Positions 26,465 to 41,259 of a stretch of 64,000 nt of DNA are shown here, piece by piece. A program made the translations under genes and the position numbers. The notes under the pieces were generated by a model. It saw nothing but the letters and a program-made list of their open reading frames with translations. It ran no database searches and was not told the DNA's origin. Positions within the stretch are counted from its first letter, which is position 1. Each line of letters starts with the position of its first letter. This DNA is from Halobacillus sp. A1 (GTDB lineage: Bacteria; Bacillota; Bacilli; Bacillales; Halobacillaceae): NCBI RefSeq assembly GCF_024189295.1, contig NZ_JAIZEN010000011.1:58934-122933 (forward strand). Reading direction: 5' to 3'.

Positions 26465-27583
26465 ATGTACTTAAATGAATTGTCGATGCGATCATTCAGA
26501 AATTATGATCAGCTCTCATTGACCTTTAACCACACGATCAATGTCATCATTGGTGAAAACGCCCAGGGGAAAACCAATTTGATGGAAGCCATTTATGCAT
26601 TAGCTTTCACTCGTTCACATCGAACGCCTCGTGATAAAGAACTCATACACTGGGACGCTGAGTATGCTAAAATAAAAGGTAGTATCTATAAACGGAATCG
26701 ACGCTTTCCTCTTGAGATCATTTATTCAAAAAAAGGGAAAAAAGCGAAGCTTAATCATATTGAACAGAAAAGGTTGAGTGATTATATAGGCGCACTCAAT
26801 GTGGTCATGTTTGCACCTGAGGATTTGAACCTTGTCAAAGGGAGCCCTCAGGTGCGTCGTCGGTTTATTGACATGGAAATCGGCCAAATCCAGCCGAGGT
26901 ATATTTACCATCTCGGTCAATTCCAGAAAATTCTCAGACAGCGGAATCACTCCTTGAAAGAGCTGCAAAGAAAATCGGGAGCTGACCGGACGATGCTGCG
27001 TGTACTGACAGATCAGCTCATTGAGCATGCCACAACGATTGTCGAGCGCCGTTTTAAATTCCTCCATCTTCTAAGAACGTGGGCTGCCCCCATCCATAAA
27101 GGTATCAGCAGGGACTTAGAAACGTTGGAAATCGCCTATTCTGCTAGTGTGAAAGTATCAGAGGATATGAATTTGGAAACAATAAAAGCAAGCTTTGAAG
27201 AAAAGTTCAAAGAGATAGAAGATAAAGAGGTCGACCGCGGGACAACATTAGCTGGACCACATCGGGACGATTTAGTTTTTTATGTAAATGGAAAAGATGT
27301 ACAGACTTTCGGATCCCAGGGCCAGCAGCGCACGACTGCCCTTTCTTTAAAACTTGCTGAGATAGAATTGATTCACAGCGAAGTGGGAGAATATCCGATT
27401 CTATTGCTGGACGATGTGTTAAGTGAACTTGATGACTATCGTCAGTCCCACTTACTGCATACCATCCAGGGAAAAGTACAAACGTTTGTGTCGACAACGA
27501 GCATCGATGGTATAGAGCATGAAGCCTTGAAAGAGGCGGAGATTTTTCATGTGAAAGAAGGAACGATCGAAGTTCAGAAATGA
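26465..27583 (+). CDS. recF: DNA replication and repair protein RecF
   Basis: A 372-residue SMC-like ATPase. Walker [10 protein letters not shown] is at residues 30-38, the signature motif [16 protein letters not shown] lies near 275-290, and Walker [13 protein letters not shown] follows. It helps load RecA at gaps. The RBS is weak for ATG 26465, suggesting reinitiation after yaaA. Confidence 0.97.
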   Translation: MYLNELSMRSFRNYDQLSLTFNHTINVIIGENAQGKTNLMEAIYALAFTRSHRTPRDKELIHWDAEYAKIKGSIYKRNRRFPLEIIYSKKGKKAKLNHIEQKRLSDYIGALNVVMFAPEDLNLVKGSPQVRRRFIDMEIGQIQPRYIYHLGQFQKILRQRNHSLKELQRKSGADRTMLRVLTDQLIEHATTIVERRFKFLHLLRTWAAPIHKGISRDLETLEIAYSASVKVSEDMNLETIKASFEEKFKEIEDKEVDRGTTLAGPHRDDLVFYVNGKDVQTFGSQGQQRTTALSLKLAEIELIHSEVGEYPILLLDDVLSELDDYRQSHLLHTIQGKVQTFVSTTSIDGIEHEALKEAEIFHVKEGTIEVQK

Positions 27584-27592
27584 GGTGACAAG

Positions 27593-27877
27593 TTGTTCAT
27601 TCACATTGGGGATGATCACGTGATCCAGTCGAAGGATGTCGTAAGTATAGTAGATCATAGTTTGTTGAGTTCCTCCTCAATCATCGAAGAGATGGTGTTT
27701 AACCAGAGGAAGGAAAAACGAGTGATAGAGTCCAAAGAATCGGACCCTAAAGCCATCGTTATTACAAAAGATTATATATATTTCAGTCCGTTATCTGTTT
27801 ACACGTTGAAAAAACGCGCAAATATGATGACGACTCTAAATAGATTAGAAGATTTTTCTGATGAATTTGAAGCTTGA
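27593..27877 (+). CDS. remB: Extracellular matrix regulator RemB (YaaB)
   Basis: The 94-residue product starts FIHIGDDHVIQSKDVVSIVD and contains AIVITKDYIYFSPLSVYTLKKRA (in parts), matching B. subtilis RemB. RemB is a small DNA-binding type regulator of biofilm matrix genes. The start is TTG 27593 with GAGGTG five bases upstream, overlapping the recF stop region. It is longer than the 81-residue B. subtilis protein by a C-terminal tail. Confidence 0.9.
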   Translation: MFIHIGDDHVIQSKDVVSIVDHSLLSSSSIIEEMVFNQRKEKRVIESKESDPKAIVITKDYIYFSPLSVYTLKKRANMMTTLNRLEDFSDEFEA

Positions 27878-27905
27878 GCATATACCAATTGAGAAATGTA
27901 GGTGA

Positions 27906-29834
<1,929 letters not shown>

Positions 29835-29889
29835 GAAATATAAGGGCGGCTTTAACGTGGACCCTGCAGGTTAACTAGGAGGTAATGAA

Positions 29890-32436
29890 ATGGTCGATCA
29901 ACCCGAACGCAAGCGCGTCGAGGAAGTGAATATAAGCAATGAAATGAGAACTTCATTTCTGGATTACGCTATGAGTGTAATCGTTGCTCGTGCCCTTCCT
30001 GATGTGCGCGATGGTTTAAAACCGGTTCACCGGCGGATTTTGTACGCCATGCATGACTTAGGTATGCATTCGGACAAAGCTTATAAGAAATCAGCTCGTA
30101 TCGTAGGAGAGGTTATCGGTAAGTACCACCCCCACGGGGACTCTGCGGTATACGACACGATGGTGCGTATGGCCCAGGATTTTGCTTATCGGAACATGCT
30201 CGTGGATGGACATGGGAACTTCGGTTCTGTCGATGGAGATGCGGCAGCTGCGATGCGTTATACGGAAGCGCGCATGTCCAAGATTTCCATGGAGATTTTG
30301 CGTGATATCAATAAAGATACGATTGATTATGCAGATAACTATGACGGCACAGAAAGAGAGCCTGTCGTATTGCCGGCCAGGTTCCCTAACCTCCTTGTAA
30401 ATGGTGGAGCGGGTATTGCCGTCGGGATGGCTACGAACATTCCGCCCCATCAGCTCGGTGAAGTGATTGATGGCGTGCTGGCTGTAAGTAAAGATCCTGA
30501 TATTACGGTACAGGAACTGATGGAAGAATATATTTATGGTCCTGATTTCCCTACTCATGGCCAAATCCTTGGAATCAGCGGGATAAGGAAAGCCTATGAA
30601 ACTGGGAAAGGCTCGATTACTATCCGTGCAAAAGTGGATATTGAGGAGCAGGCGAATGGGAAATCTCGCCTTATTGTGACAGAGCTTCCTTACCAGGTGA
30701 ACAAGGCCCGCCTCGTAGAGAAAATCGCTGATCTGGCCCGCGATAAGAAAATCGACGGGATTACCGATCTTCGTGACGAATCCGACCGTAACGGTATGCG
30801 TGTCGTCATAGAACTTCGCCGTGATGCGAATCCAAACGTACTCCTGAACAACTTATATAAAATGACGGCCTTGCAGACGTCATTTGGAATTAATATTCTC
30901 GCACTTGTAGATGGCCAGCCGAAGGTTCTGAATTTAAAACAGTGCCTGGAATATTATTTAGAACACCAGAAAGTCGTCATCAAACGCCGTACCGCTTACG
31001 AACTGCGTAAGGCTGAAGCGAGAGCTCATATTTTAGAAGGGCTGCGTATCGCTCTTGATCATTTGGATGAAGTGATCAAACTGATCCGTGGTTCCCAAAC
31101 GACTGAAATCGCTCGAAACGGTTTGATTGAGCGCTTCGGACTTTCTGAAAAACAAGCTCAAGCGATTTTAGATATGCGTCTGCAGCGTCTTACAGGTTTA
31201 GAACGTGAAAAAATCGAAGAAGAATATCAAGAACTTAAGAAGCTGATTGATGAATTGAAAGCTATTTTAGCAGATGAAGAAAAAGTTCTCGAAATCATTC
31301 GGGAAGAGCTTCTTGAGATTAAAGAGCGTTTCAATGACGAGCGTCGTACAGAAATCATGCTTGGCGGGACAGACTTTATTGAAGATGAAGACTTGATCCC
31401 GGAAGAAACCGTCATCGTATCACTAACCCACCAGGGTTACGTGAAACGTCTGCCTGCCAGTACGTATCGTTCTCAGCGCAGAGGCGGCCGCGGCGTTCAA
31501 GGAATGGGAACTCACCAGGAAGACTTCGTCGAGCACTTGTTATCGACCTCGACGCACAATACGCTGCTGTTCTTCTCCAATAAAGGAAAAGTATATAAAG
31601 CTAAAGGATATGAAGTTCCAGAGTTCAGCCGTACAGCTAAGGGGATTCCAATCATCAACATGCTGAACATCGAACGAGATGAATGGATCAACGCCGTAAT
31701 CGCGGTCGAAGATTTCGTCGATGACTGGTATTTCATTTTCACAACGAAAAATGGAATCACAAAACGGACAAGCATTTCTCAATTCGCTAACATCCGTAGA
31801 GGCGGACTGATCGCACTCGGCCTTCGCGAAGATGATGAATTGATTTCTGTGAAGCTGACGAACGGTGAGCAGGATATTATGATCGGAACGCAAAACGGTT
31901 ATGTGATCCGTTTTAATGAAGATCAAATCCGTACCATGGGCCGTTCAGCTGCTGGAGTTAAAGGAATCTCACTAAGAGAAGACGATAAAGTCGTGTCCAT
32001 GGAAATCATTCATGACGATCTTCAAGTTCTTACGGTCACGAACAAAGGGTTCGGTAAACGTACGCCAGCTGAAGATTATCGAATTACGAACCGTGGCGGT
32101 AAAGGGATTATCACTTGTAATCTAACCGAGAAAAACGGTCGTGTCGTCGCTACGAAAGCAGTGACGGGTGAAGAAGATGTCATGATCATTACCGCGCAAG
32201 GTGTGCTCATCCGTATGCCGGTGGAAAGCATATCTGAGACAGGGCGAAATACACAAGGGGTCAGGCTCATTCGTCTTCAGAACGAAGAAGAAGTCGCGAC
32301 CGTTGCTCGTATTGAGTCTGAAAAAGAGGAAGAAGAGCTGATTGAAGAAGCTCTTGAGGCGCAAGAAGCCCAGGAAACTTCTCAAGAAGATGCAAACGAT
32401 CCGGTATTACCAGAAGATAAGCCTGAAGAAGAGTAA
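29890..32436 (+). CDS. gyrA: DNA gyrase subunit A
   Basis: An 848-residue GyrA with catalytic tyrosine 124 in [10 protein letters not shown] and six C-terminal beta-pinwheel blades, including the GyrA box [10 protein letters not shown]. The quinolone-resistance region reads [11 protein letters not shown]: serine 85 is present and the acidic position is aspartate 89 rather than the glutamate seen in B. subtilis. The C-terminal tail is very acidic (glutamate-rich), fitting a salt-adapted host. A terminator follows, with no rRNA operon between gyrA and yaaC. Confidence 0.98.
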   Translation: MVDQPERKRVEEVNISNEMRTSFLDYAMSVIVARALPDVRDGLKPVHRRILYAMHDLGMHSDKAYKKSARIVGEVIGKYHPHGDSAVYDTMVRMAQDFAYRNMLVDGHGNFGSVDGDAAAAMRYTEARMSKISMEILRDINKDTIDYADNYDGTEREPVVLPARFPNLLVNGGAGIAVGMATNIPPHQLGEVIDGVLAVSKDPDITVQELMEEYIYGPDFPTHGQILGISGIRKAYETGKGSITIRAKVDIEEQANGKSRLIVTELPYQVNKARLVEKIADLARDKKIDGITDLRDESDRNGMRVVIELRRDANPNVLLNNLYKMTALQTSFGINILALVDGQPKVLNLKQCLEYYLEHQKVVIKRRTAYELRKAEARAHILEGLRIALDHLDEVIKLIRGSQTTEIARNGLIERFGLSEKQAQAILDMRLQRLTGLEREKIEEEYQELKKLIDELKAILADEEKVLEIIREELLEIKERFNDERRTEIMLGGTDFIEDEDLIPEETVIVSLTHQGYVKRLPASTYRSQRRGGRGVQGMGTHQEDFVEHLLSTSTHNTLLFFSNKGKVYKAKGYEVPEFSRTAKGIPIINMLNIERDEWINAVIAVEDFVDDWYFIFTTKNGITKRTSISQFANIRRGGLIALGLREDDELISVKLTNGEQDIMIGTQNGYVIRFNEDQIRTMGRSAAGVKGISLREDDKVVSMEIIHDDLQVLTVTNKGFGKRTPAEDYRITNRGGKGIITCNLTEKNGRVVATKAVTGEEDVMIITAQGVLIRMPVESISETGRNTQGVRLIRLQNEEEVATVARIESEKEEEELIEEALEAQEAQETSQEDANDPVLPEDKPEEE

Positions 32437-32447
32437 TTCATTATTAT

Positions 32448-32492
32448 AAGAAGCCGCCTGCCAGTTATGAGGCAGTGCGGCTTCTTTTTTAC
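32448..32492 (+). terminator. Terminator after gyrA
   Basis: AAGAAGCCGC and CTGCC pair with GGCAG and GCGGCTTCTT, followed by T residues. Confidence 0.9.
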
Positions 32493-32523
32493 ATATTTAC
32501 TTAGTAAAAAAGAGGTGAAATCC

Positions 32524-33627
32524 ATGGAAGTCCATCCTTCCCAATTAATATCAGGGTGCATCCTTACGAAAGACGTGAAGGGAAAAACAAACTCTCCCAT
32601 TATTCCTAAGCATACGGTACTGGATCCTATACATATCCACGTTTTACATGAATTTCTTATCGCTGCTGTAGAAGTTGGACCGAAGCTTTCAAACGGCCAG
32701 CCATTTGTTCCTGACAAAAAAGAGAAGTCTCCGCCACGACAAGACGCCTACACGAAAAAACCTGAAATACCCAAAGATCTCTCCTTTCACGAATACTACC
32801 TGGAAGCAGTAAAATCTTATGAACAATGGTTTGAGCATTGGCAGGGTGGTTCCTCCATTGATATGAAGGAAATCCGAACTTTTATGGTCCCTTTGATCGA
32901 ACAAGCGGTTCACTCTACTAGAGATGTTTTCTTACTTCATCACTATTCAACAGAAGCCAATTACTTAGCCCATCACAGCGTAGCCACGGGCTTGATTTCC
33001 GCCTATTTGGCGGCTAAGCTCGGCTATTCCCGCGGCGATTGGCTGCAGGCGGGGCTGGCCGGATTGTTAAGTGATTGCGGCATGGCACGGATTGATACGA
33101 GGGTTTTACATAAATCAAACTCCCTCGATGAAGAGGAGTACGAAGAAGTAAAAAAACATGCAGCCTACTCTTATCGCCTAGTAGAAAACATTCCTTCCTT
33201 AAGCAGCCAGGCGAAGCTGGGCATCCTTCAGCATCATGAGCGGCTGGATGGAAGCGGCTATCCGCTTGGGTTACGGCAGAATAAAATCCATCAATTCGCT
33301 CAGATCATTGCGGTAAGCGACATGTATCACGCAATGACATCAGAAAGAGTCTACCGAAAAAAACAGTCTCCCTATAAAGTGTTAGAAGAAATTATAAAAG
33401 CACAGTTCGGACGATATGATCATACCGTCATTCAGCTTTTCGTCAAAGAGATGACGAACTTTTCTACAGGAACGAAAGTGAGATTGACATCCAGTCAAAT
33501 AGGGGAGATCATCTTCATTGATCCCGCTCACCCTACACGCCCCATGGTTCAGCTTGAGGAAAACGGTGAAATCATCGCTCTTAGCCAGCAGTCGCATGTG
33601 CATATAGACGAAGTAGTAGAGTCATAA
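32524..33627 (+). CDS. HD-GYP domain protein with a degenerate HD motif
   Basis: A 367-residue protein. The N-terminal ~130 residues resemble the DUF3391-like region of HD-GYP proteins. The HD-GYP domain spans about residues 160-310, with AHHSVATG, LLSDCGM, VKKHAAYSY and the intact HHERLDGSGYP. HD-GYP enzymes hydrolyse cyclic di-GMP, but here the canonical LLHDIGK is LLSDCGM, so the metal-binding histidine is a serine. The C-terminus has a PilZ-like short beta region. Start ATG 32524 with AGAGGTGAAA. It occupies the place where B. subtilis has the rrnO operon. Confidence 0.85.
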   Translation: MEVHPSQLISGCILTKDVKGKTNSPIIPKHTVLDPIHIHVLHEFLIAAVEVGPKLSNGQPFVPDKKEKSPPRQDAYTKKPEIPKDLSFHEYYLEAVKSYEQWFEHWQGGSSIDMKEIRTFMVPLIEQAVHSTRDVFLLHHYSTEANYLAHHSVATGLISAYLAAKLGYSRGDWLQAGLAGLLSDCGMARIDTRVLHKSNSLDEEEYEEVKKHAAYSYRLVENIPSLSSQAKLGILQHHERLDGSGYPLGLRQNKIHQFAQIIAVSDMYHAMTSERVYRKKQSPYKVLEEIIKAQFGRYDHTVIQLFVKEMTNFSTGTKVRLTSSQIGEIIFIDPAHPTRPMVQLEENGEIIALSQQSHVHIDEVVES

Positions 33628-33660
33628 AAAAGACCGGTCTCATGAAGACCGGTCTTTTAA
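33627..33660. terminator. Bidirectional terminator between the HD-GYP gene and yaaC
   Basis: AAAGACCGGTCT pairs with AGACCGGTCTTT, with A and T tracts on the two sides. The right arm lies inside the last codons of yaaC. Confidence 0.9.
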
Positions 33661-34347
33661 CCATGAAGAAATAGAAAGGGAAATTCGGTCGGCCATCGAT
33701 TCTAAAAAATGAAAAATGAACACATAATCTTCACGGTCGCGTAATTGATTCATTTCCCCCCACCATTCTCCTTCATAACGGACGAGCATACTTAAATTGT
33801 AGAGTACGGCGAATTCTGCGGCCAATTCTGGAAATAGCGGTGCTTGTTCGGTTGTGTCTTGTTTAAATTCATACATTTTTTTCATACAGGAGAGAGGTTT
33901 TAAAAGGTCGTTCATCATGACTTTGGCTGGAAATTCAGAAATGTTGAACATCGTTTTCGCTGCGTAAGGAAAAAGGCCATCCGGTTGAATTCGAATCTCA
34001 TCTTCTAAAAAACGGTAATGCTGCTTTTTCCTTTTCCTCGTAGAAAGCCCATGAGCGAGGACCCGTGCGGAAGCAGGATATTCGGGATCGACGGTAATGA
34101 TACAGCTTTTCAAATAGTGGGTGAGGCTATAATAATAAAGGAGCGGCTGTACGCTGAAAGTGGTGTTCTTTGCAGCTGATAAATATTCTTCTCCTAATTG
34201 CAAACCATAAGAGAAACGTTCAGCATTCTGATAGGCGTGGAGTTTTGCTTGATCCACACCTGCTGCCTGGTATCTCATTAGTAAATATTCCCTAGTATGG
34301 GAAGTCGATTTTAAGTAATTGAGGTAGGTTGTCGTTTCATTCGTCAA
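33640..34347 (-). CDS. yaaC: YaaC-family protein
   Basis: A 235-residue protein with the YaaC pattern: LLYYYSLTHYLKS, VLAHGLSTRKRKK and HFLESMADRISLSISSW. In B. subtilis yaaC is also reversed just upstream of guaB, and that version is longer as I recall. Function is unknown. The last codons (LKDRSS and stop) are themselves one arm of the terminator hairpin, so coding and termination are merged. Confidence 0.88.
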   Translation of the reverse strand: MTNETTTYLNYLKSTSHTREYLLMRYQAAGVDQAKLHAYQNAERFSYGLQLGEEYLSAAKNTTFSVQPLLYYYSLTHYLKSCIITVDPEYPASARVLAHGLSTRKRKKQHYRFLEDEIRIQPDGLFPYAAKTMFNISEFPAKVMMNDLLKPLSCMKKMYEFKQDTTEQAPLFPELAAEFAVLYNLSMLVRYEGEWWGEMNQLRDREDYVFIFHFLESMADRISLSISSWLKDRSS

Positions 34348-34370
34348 TATTGTTCTCCTTTCTTATGATT

Positions 34371-34426
34371 TCAGCGTATTCCGCTGATTTTTTATCCTTG
34401 AAAAAGCACTGCTGTTGTCGTATTGT
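34371..34426 (+). promoter_or_regulatory. Hairpin and probable guaB promoter
   Basis: TCAGCG/CGCTGA (34371-34376 with 34382-34387) followed by six T forms an insulating terminator-like hairpin. Just after it, TTGAAA (34398-34403) and TATTGT (34421-34426) with a 17-base spacer form a plausible sigma-A promoter for guaB. Confidence 0.5.
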
Positions 34427-34446
34427 AAATAACAATAAGAAAGTGA

Positions 34447-35979
<1,533 letters not shown>

Positions 35980-35992
35980 TCCAAAAAATACT

Positions 35993-36024
35993 ATAGACAG
36001 GGACTATTCCCTGTCTATTTTTTT
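35993..36024 (+). terminator. Terminator after guaB
   Basis: ATAGACAGGGA and TCCCTGTCTAT arms with a four-base loop, then seven T residues. Confidence 0.9.
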
Positions 36025-36084
36025 ATAAACGCCTATGGTAGAATAATAAGGATGCATATTATTATTCCGTGGAGGTTGAAAAAT

Positions 36085-37422
36085 TTGAAACAAAGTTTAC
36101 AAGCATCAGCGGCCATAGTCATGGTCCTGGTTTTAAGCGTTCTTGCGGTTTTTGGAAATCCTGAGGCTACATATGCAGACTCGGTAGAAGTGGAAGCAGA
36201 ATCAGCCATATTAGTAGACGCACAGTCCGGTAAAATTTTATTCGAAAGAGAAGCTGATCTAACATTACCTCCAGCCAGTATGACGAAAATGATGACAGAA
36301 TACCTCGTATTAGAGGCTATTGAAGAAGGCGACATAGAGTGGGAAACAACGACTCAAATAAGTGATTATCCATATAGTATTTCAGCTAATTCTACGTTTT
36401 CTGGAGTTGGCTTAAGACAAAGTCAAGATTACACCGTTCGTGAGCTATACGAAGCTATGGCCATAAATTCTGATAACGGAACATCAATCGCTTTAGCAGA
36501 ATTAGTGGCAGGTTCAGAAGGCGAATTTGTAAATATGATGAACGAAAAAGCAGAAGAATTAGGGATGACAGATTACCAATTTGTAAACTCAACCGGTCTT
36601 GAAAATGAAGATTTAGGTGAAAATTATCCTGAAGGTACAGAAAGAGAAGATACGAATCTACTATCCGCTCGTTCTTCAGCTATTTTAGCCTATCACCTAG
36701 TGAATGATTACCCTGAATCTCTTGAAATCTCGTCTATTCCAACGACAGAATTCGATGGACAGGAAATCATCAACTGGAACCGGATGCTCCCAGGCATGCC
36801 GGGACAATTGGCAGCTGGCAGTTATGAAGGTGTGGATGGATTAAAAACAGGGTTTACGGATCTTGCCGGATTCAGCTTCACTGGAACTGCCGAGCGTGAC
36901 GACCGTCGTCTGATCTCTGTCGTCATGAAAACAGATAGTGAAGAGGCTAGGTTTGAAGAAACAAAGAAACTTTTTGAATATGGTTTCAACGAATTCAGTC
37001 AACAGGAATTGTTCCAGGCCGGTCACCAAGTGGATGACAATTCCACGGTTGAAGTATCTAAAGGAAAAGAAGATTCCGTAGAATTGGAAATCGCAGAGGG
37101 TATCACGGCTCCAGTTAAAGAAGGAGAAGAAGAACAATACGCAGTCAATGTGAACCTTTCAGAAGAAGCCTTAGATAAAAACGGCAAACTAGAAGCCCCT
37201 TTTGATCAGGGAGAAAAAGTGGGAACCGCTGAACTCGTTTATAATGGGGAAGAATCTTATAAAGATCTGCAAACAGGGGAACCCTTAAGAACAGAAGTGG
37301 ATGTTGTCACGGTTTCAAGTGTGGAAAAAGCCAATTGGTTCATGCTTACTGTTGGAGGAATCGGGGATTTCTTCAGTGATATCTTTTCCAGTGCAGTCAG
37401 TATGGTAAAAGGCTGGTTCTAG
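36085..37422 (+). CDS. dacA: D-alanyl-D-alanine carboxypeptidase DacA (PBP5)
   Basis: A 445-residue low-molecular-weight penicillin-binding protein. The start is TTG 36085, with GGAGG ten bases upstream, giving a signal peptide cleaved after ATYA (residue 31). Catalytic motifs are SMTK (65-68, nucleophile serine 65), SDN in INSDNGTS and KTG in DGLKTGFTD. A C-terminal amphipathic helix (DFFSDIFSSAVSMVKGWF) anchors it in the membrane. It trims pentapeptide stem peptides. The mature protein is unusually glutamate-rich. Confidence 0.96.
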   Translation: MKQSLQASAAIVMVLVLSVLAVFGNPEATYADSVEVEAESAILVDAQSGKILFEREADLTLPPASMTKMMTEYLVLEAIEEGDIEWETTTQISDYPYSISANSTFSGVGLRQSQDYTVRELYEAMAINSDNGTSIALAELVAGSEGEFVNMMNEKAEELGMTDYQFVNSTGLENEDLGENYPEGTEREDTNLLSARSSAILAYHLVNDYPESLEISSIPTTEFDGQEIINWNRMLPGMPGQLAAGSYEGVDGLKTGFTDLAGFSFTGTAERDDRRLISVVMKTDSEEARFEETKKLFEYGFNEFSQQELFQAGHQVDDNSTVEVSKGKEDSVELEIAEGITAPVKEGEEEQYAVNVNLSEEALDKNGKLEAPFDQGEKVGTAELVYNGEESYKDLQTGEPLRTEVDVVTVSSVEKANWFMLTVGGIGDFFSDIFSSAVSMVKGWF

Positions 37423-37544
37423 GCCAAATAACCAATTTATTTAGTAGGATTTAGGTTGCGTATGCGTTACAATAGAACGTAAGGGAATTTTTTGTTTTAT
37501 TAAAAAATGATCGACTATTATAGATCACATTGGGAGGAATTATC

Positions 37545-38429
37545 ATGGCTCAAACAGGTACAGATCGCGTGAAACGCGGAATGGCAGAAATGCAAAAAGG
37601 CGGCGTCATCATGGACGTAGTAAACGCAGAACAAGCAAAAATCGCTGAAGAAGCGGGTGCAGTTGCGGTTATGGCACTGGAACGTGTTCCATCTGATATC
37701 CGTGCAGCAGGCGGAGTAGCTCGTATGGCTGATCCTACAATCGTAGAAGAAGTTATGAACGCTGTATCCATCCCTGTTATGGCAAAAGCACGTATCGGCC
37801 ATATTACTGAAGCTCGTGTACTGGAATCTATGGGTGTGGATTACATCGATGAGAGTGAAGTATTAACTCCTGCTGATGAAATTTATCACATTAAAAAAGA
37901 TGATTATACTGTGCCATTCGTATGTGGATGCCGTAATATCGGCGAAGCGACTCGTCGTATTCGTGAAGGAGCTTCCATGCTTCGTACAAAAGGTGAGCCA
38001 GGTACAGGAAACATTGTAGAAGCTGTAAGCCACATGCGTCAGATTCAATCTCAAATCCGTCAGCTGCAGAGCATGTCTGATGATGAAGTGATGGTGTACG
38101 CTAAAGAACATGGCGCTCCATTCGATCTTCTGCTTGAGATTCGTGAAGAAGGACGTCTTCCTGTCGTAAACTTTGCGGCTGGCGGTATCGCTACACCTTC
38201 AGATGCGTCTCTTATGATGCAGTTAGGAGCAGACGGCGTATTCGTCGGTTCAGGAATCTTTAAATCAGATAATCCTGCTAAATTTGCTCGTGCCATTGTT
38301 GAAGCGACCACACATTATGATGATTACAAACTGATCGCTGAAATTTCTAAAGGCCTCGGTACGGCGATGAAAGGTCTTGAAATGAACACTCTTACTCAAG
38401 ATCAGCGCATGCAGGATAGAAGTCAGTAA
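37545..38429 (+). CDS. pdxS: Pyridoxal 5'-phosphate synthase subunit PdxS
   Basis: A 294-residue PdxS, the lyase half of the PLP synthase. It forms PLP from ribose 5-phosphate, glyceraldehyde 3-phosphate and ammonia supplied by PdxT. Lysine 81 in [10 protein letters not shown] is the first Schiff-base residue, and GEPGTGN and [12 protein letters not shown] bind phosphate. Start ATG 37545, with GGGAGGA upstream, gives the known N-terminus [12 protein letters not shown]. It is followed closely by pdxT. Confidence 0.98.
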   Translation: MAQTGTDRVKRGMAEMQKGGVIMDVVNAEQAKIAEEAGAVAVMALERVPSDIRAAGGVARMADPTIVEEVMNAVSIPVMAKARIGHITEARVLESMGVDYIDESEVLTPADEIYHIKKDDYTVPFVCGCRNIGEATRRIREGASMLRTKGEPGTGNIVEAVSHMRQIQSQIRQLQSMSDDEVMVYAKEHGAPFDLLLEIREEGRLPVVNFAAGGIATPSDASLMMQLGADGVFVGSGIFKSDNPAKFARAIVEATTHYDDYKLIAEISKGLGTAMKGLEMNTLTQDQRMQDRSQ

Positions 38430-38493
38430 GTTTTCATAAAACGGAGAGATCCTGGCAGCTACGAGAAGCATAAACAAAAAGGAGACATGCATC

Positions 38494-39084
38494 ATGACGA
38501 CGATTGGTGTATTAGCGCTCCAGGGAGCTTTTCGTGAACATATCCGTTCCGTAGAAGCATCCGGAGCCAAAGGAATACTTGTGAAAAGAATTGAACAACT
38601 GGATGAAATTGATGGATTGATTATTCCAGGCGGAGAGAGCACCACAATCCGCCGCCTGATCGATAAATATAATTTCTTAGAGCCCATTCGTCAGTTTGGA
38701 AAGCAGGGAAAACCGATTTTCGGGACTTGTGCTGGATTAATCTTGTTAGCATCCGAAATTGATGGCTCCTACGATGTGCATTTAGGTCTGATGGATATCC
38801 GCGTACGCCGAAACGCTTTTGGGCGTCAGCGAGAAAGTTTTGAAGCGGATCTCGATATCAAAGGCGTAGCCGACCAGTATAATGCTGTCTTTATTCGAGC
38901 ACCCTATATTGAAGGGGTTGGAAAAGAAGCTTCCGTGTTAGCTACGTATAAAGGCAATATCGTGGCCGCTCAACAAGACAATTTCTTAGCCTGTTCTTTC
39001 CATCCAGAGCTGACAGACGATCATAGAATCACCGAGCATTTTGTGAAAATGGTGGAAGAAGCGAAAAAATCTCTTGCATCTTAA
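38494..39084 (+). CDS. pdxT: Pyridoxal 5'-phosphate synthase glutaminase PdxT
   Basis: A 196-residue class I glutaminase. Catalytic cysteine 79 lies in GTCAGLILL, and the histidine/glutamate pair in SFHPELTDD. It delivers ammonia to PdxS. It lies 64 bases downstream of pdxS and forms its operon partner; a weak hairpin ACGAAG/CTTCGT (39113-39129) follows. Confidence 0.97.
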   Translation: MTTIGVLALQGAFREHIRSVEASGAKGILVKRIEQLDEIDGLIIPGGESTTIRRLIDKYNFLEPIRQFGKQGKPIFGTCAGLILLASEIDGSYDVHLGLMDIRVRRNAFGRQRESFEADLDIKGVADQYNAVFIRAPYIEGVGKEASVLATYKGNIVAAQQDNFLACSFHPELTDDHRITEHFVKMVEEAKKSLAS

Positions 39085-39144
39085 GAGACATTCCGCTATT
39101 CTTATGTGAAAGACGAAGCTGATCTTCGTTTTGTAAAATTAAAA

Positions 39145-40764
<1,620 letters not shown>

Positions 40765-40776
40765 AGACGGATAGTG

Positions 40777-40806
40777 AACTGGCTCATCCAATGAGCCAGT
40801 TTTTTA
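40777..40806 (+). terminator. Terminator after serS
   Basis: AACTGGCTCAT and ATGAGCCAGTT with a three-base loop, then a T-run. Confidence 0.92.
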
Positions 40807-40874
40807 TTCAAATAGACATGTGATTATTTCCGAGGAAATAATATAAATTCTGAGCCAAATTAATTTAGATATTG

Positions 40875-40903
40875 TTGACTCAAAAGCAGGTTATTAGTAT
40901 AAT
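40875..40903 (+). promoter_or_regulatory. Upstream promoter of tRNA-Ser
   Basis: TTGACT (40875-40880), 17 bases, perfect TATAAT (40898-40903). Confidence 0.75.
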
Positions 40904-40958
40904 GATCAAGCAGTCAAAGGACTGAATAACTTTTTTTGAAAAAAAGTTGGCAAAAATA

Positions 40959-40987
40959 TTGACGGATTTTGCGAGCCGTGATATATT
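40959..40987 (+). promoter_or_regulatory. Proximal promoter of tRNA-Ser
   Basis: TTGACG (40959-40964), 17 bases, TATATT (40982-40987); a start near 40994 would give a leader of about ten bases. Confidence 0.7.
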
Positions 40988-41004
40988 ATTAATTGTCGTC
41001 AAAC

Positions 41005-41097
41005 GGAGGAATACCCAAGTCTGGCTGAAGGGATTGGTCTTGAAAACCAACAGGGGCTTCACGGCCCGCGGGGGTTCGAATCCCTCTTCCTCCTCCA
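41005..41097 (+). tRNA. tRNA-Ser (anticodon TGA), CCA encoded
   Basis: The acceptor GGAGGAA pairs with TTCCTCC, the anticodon loop is CTTGAAA with anticodon TGA, and a long variable arm (class II tRNA) follows. The T-arm loop GTTCGAATC and a 3' CCA are present. The discriminator base is T, where the related B. subtilis gene has G as I recall it. In B. subtilis a tRNA-Ser also follows serS. Confidence 0.96.
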
Positions 41098-41141
41098 TTT
41101 TAACATCAACAATAGCGCATAAATATTGGAGATTATAGAAC

Positions 41142-41173
41142 AAAAAAACCGCTGCCTCGTGCAGCGGATTTTT
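41142..41173 (+). terminator. Terminator after tRNA-Ser
   Basis: CCGCTGC/GCAGCGG hairpin followed by ATTTTTATT. Confidence 0.8.
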
Positions 41174-41191
41174 ATTTGTGATCTATACAAA

Positions 41192-41222
41192 AATGCCCGA
41201 GCCTGCTACAGGCTCGGGCATT
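41192..41222. terminator. Strong hairpin after dck, bidirectional
   Basis: Perfect 14-base arms AATGCCCGAGCCTG and CAGGCTCGGGCATT with loop CTA. T-runs are short on both sides. Confidence 0.7.
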
Positions 41223-41259
41223 ATAACGTTATGGGGAATAAAGCTTCAAAGACCAGCCA

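Noticed and set aside
27613..27625. GATCACGTGATC inside remB as a second parS
   Set aside because: Only the CACGTG core matches; the flanking TGTT and AACA are absent.
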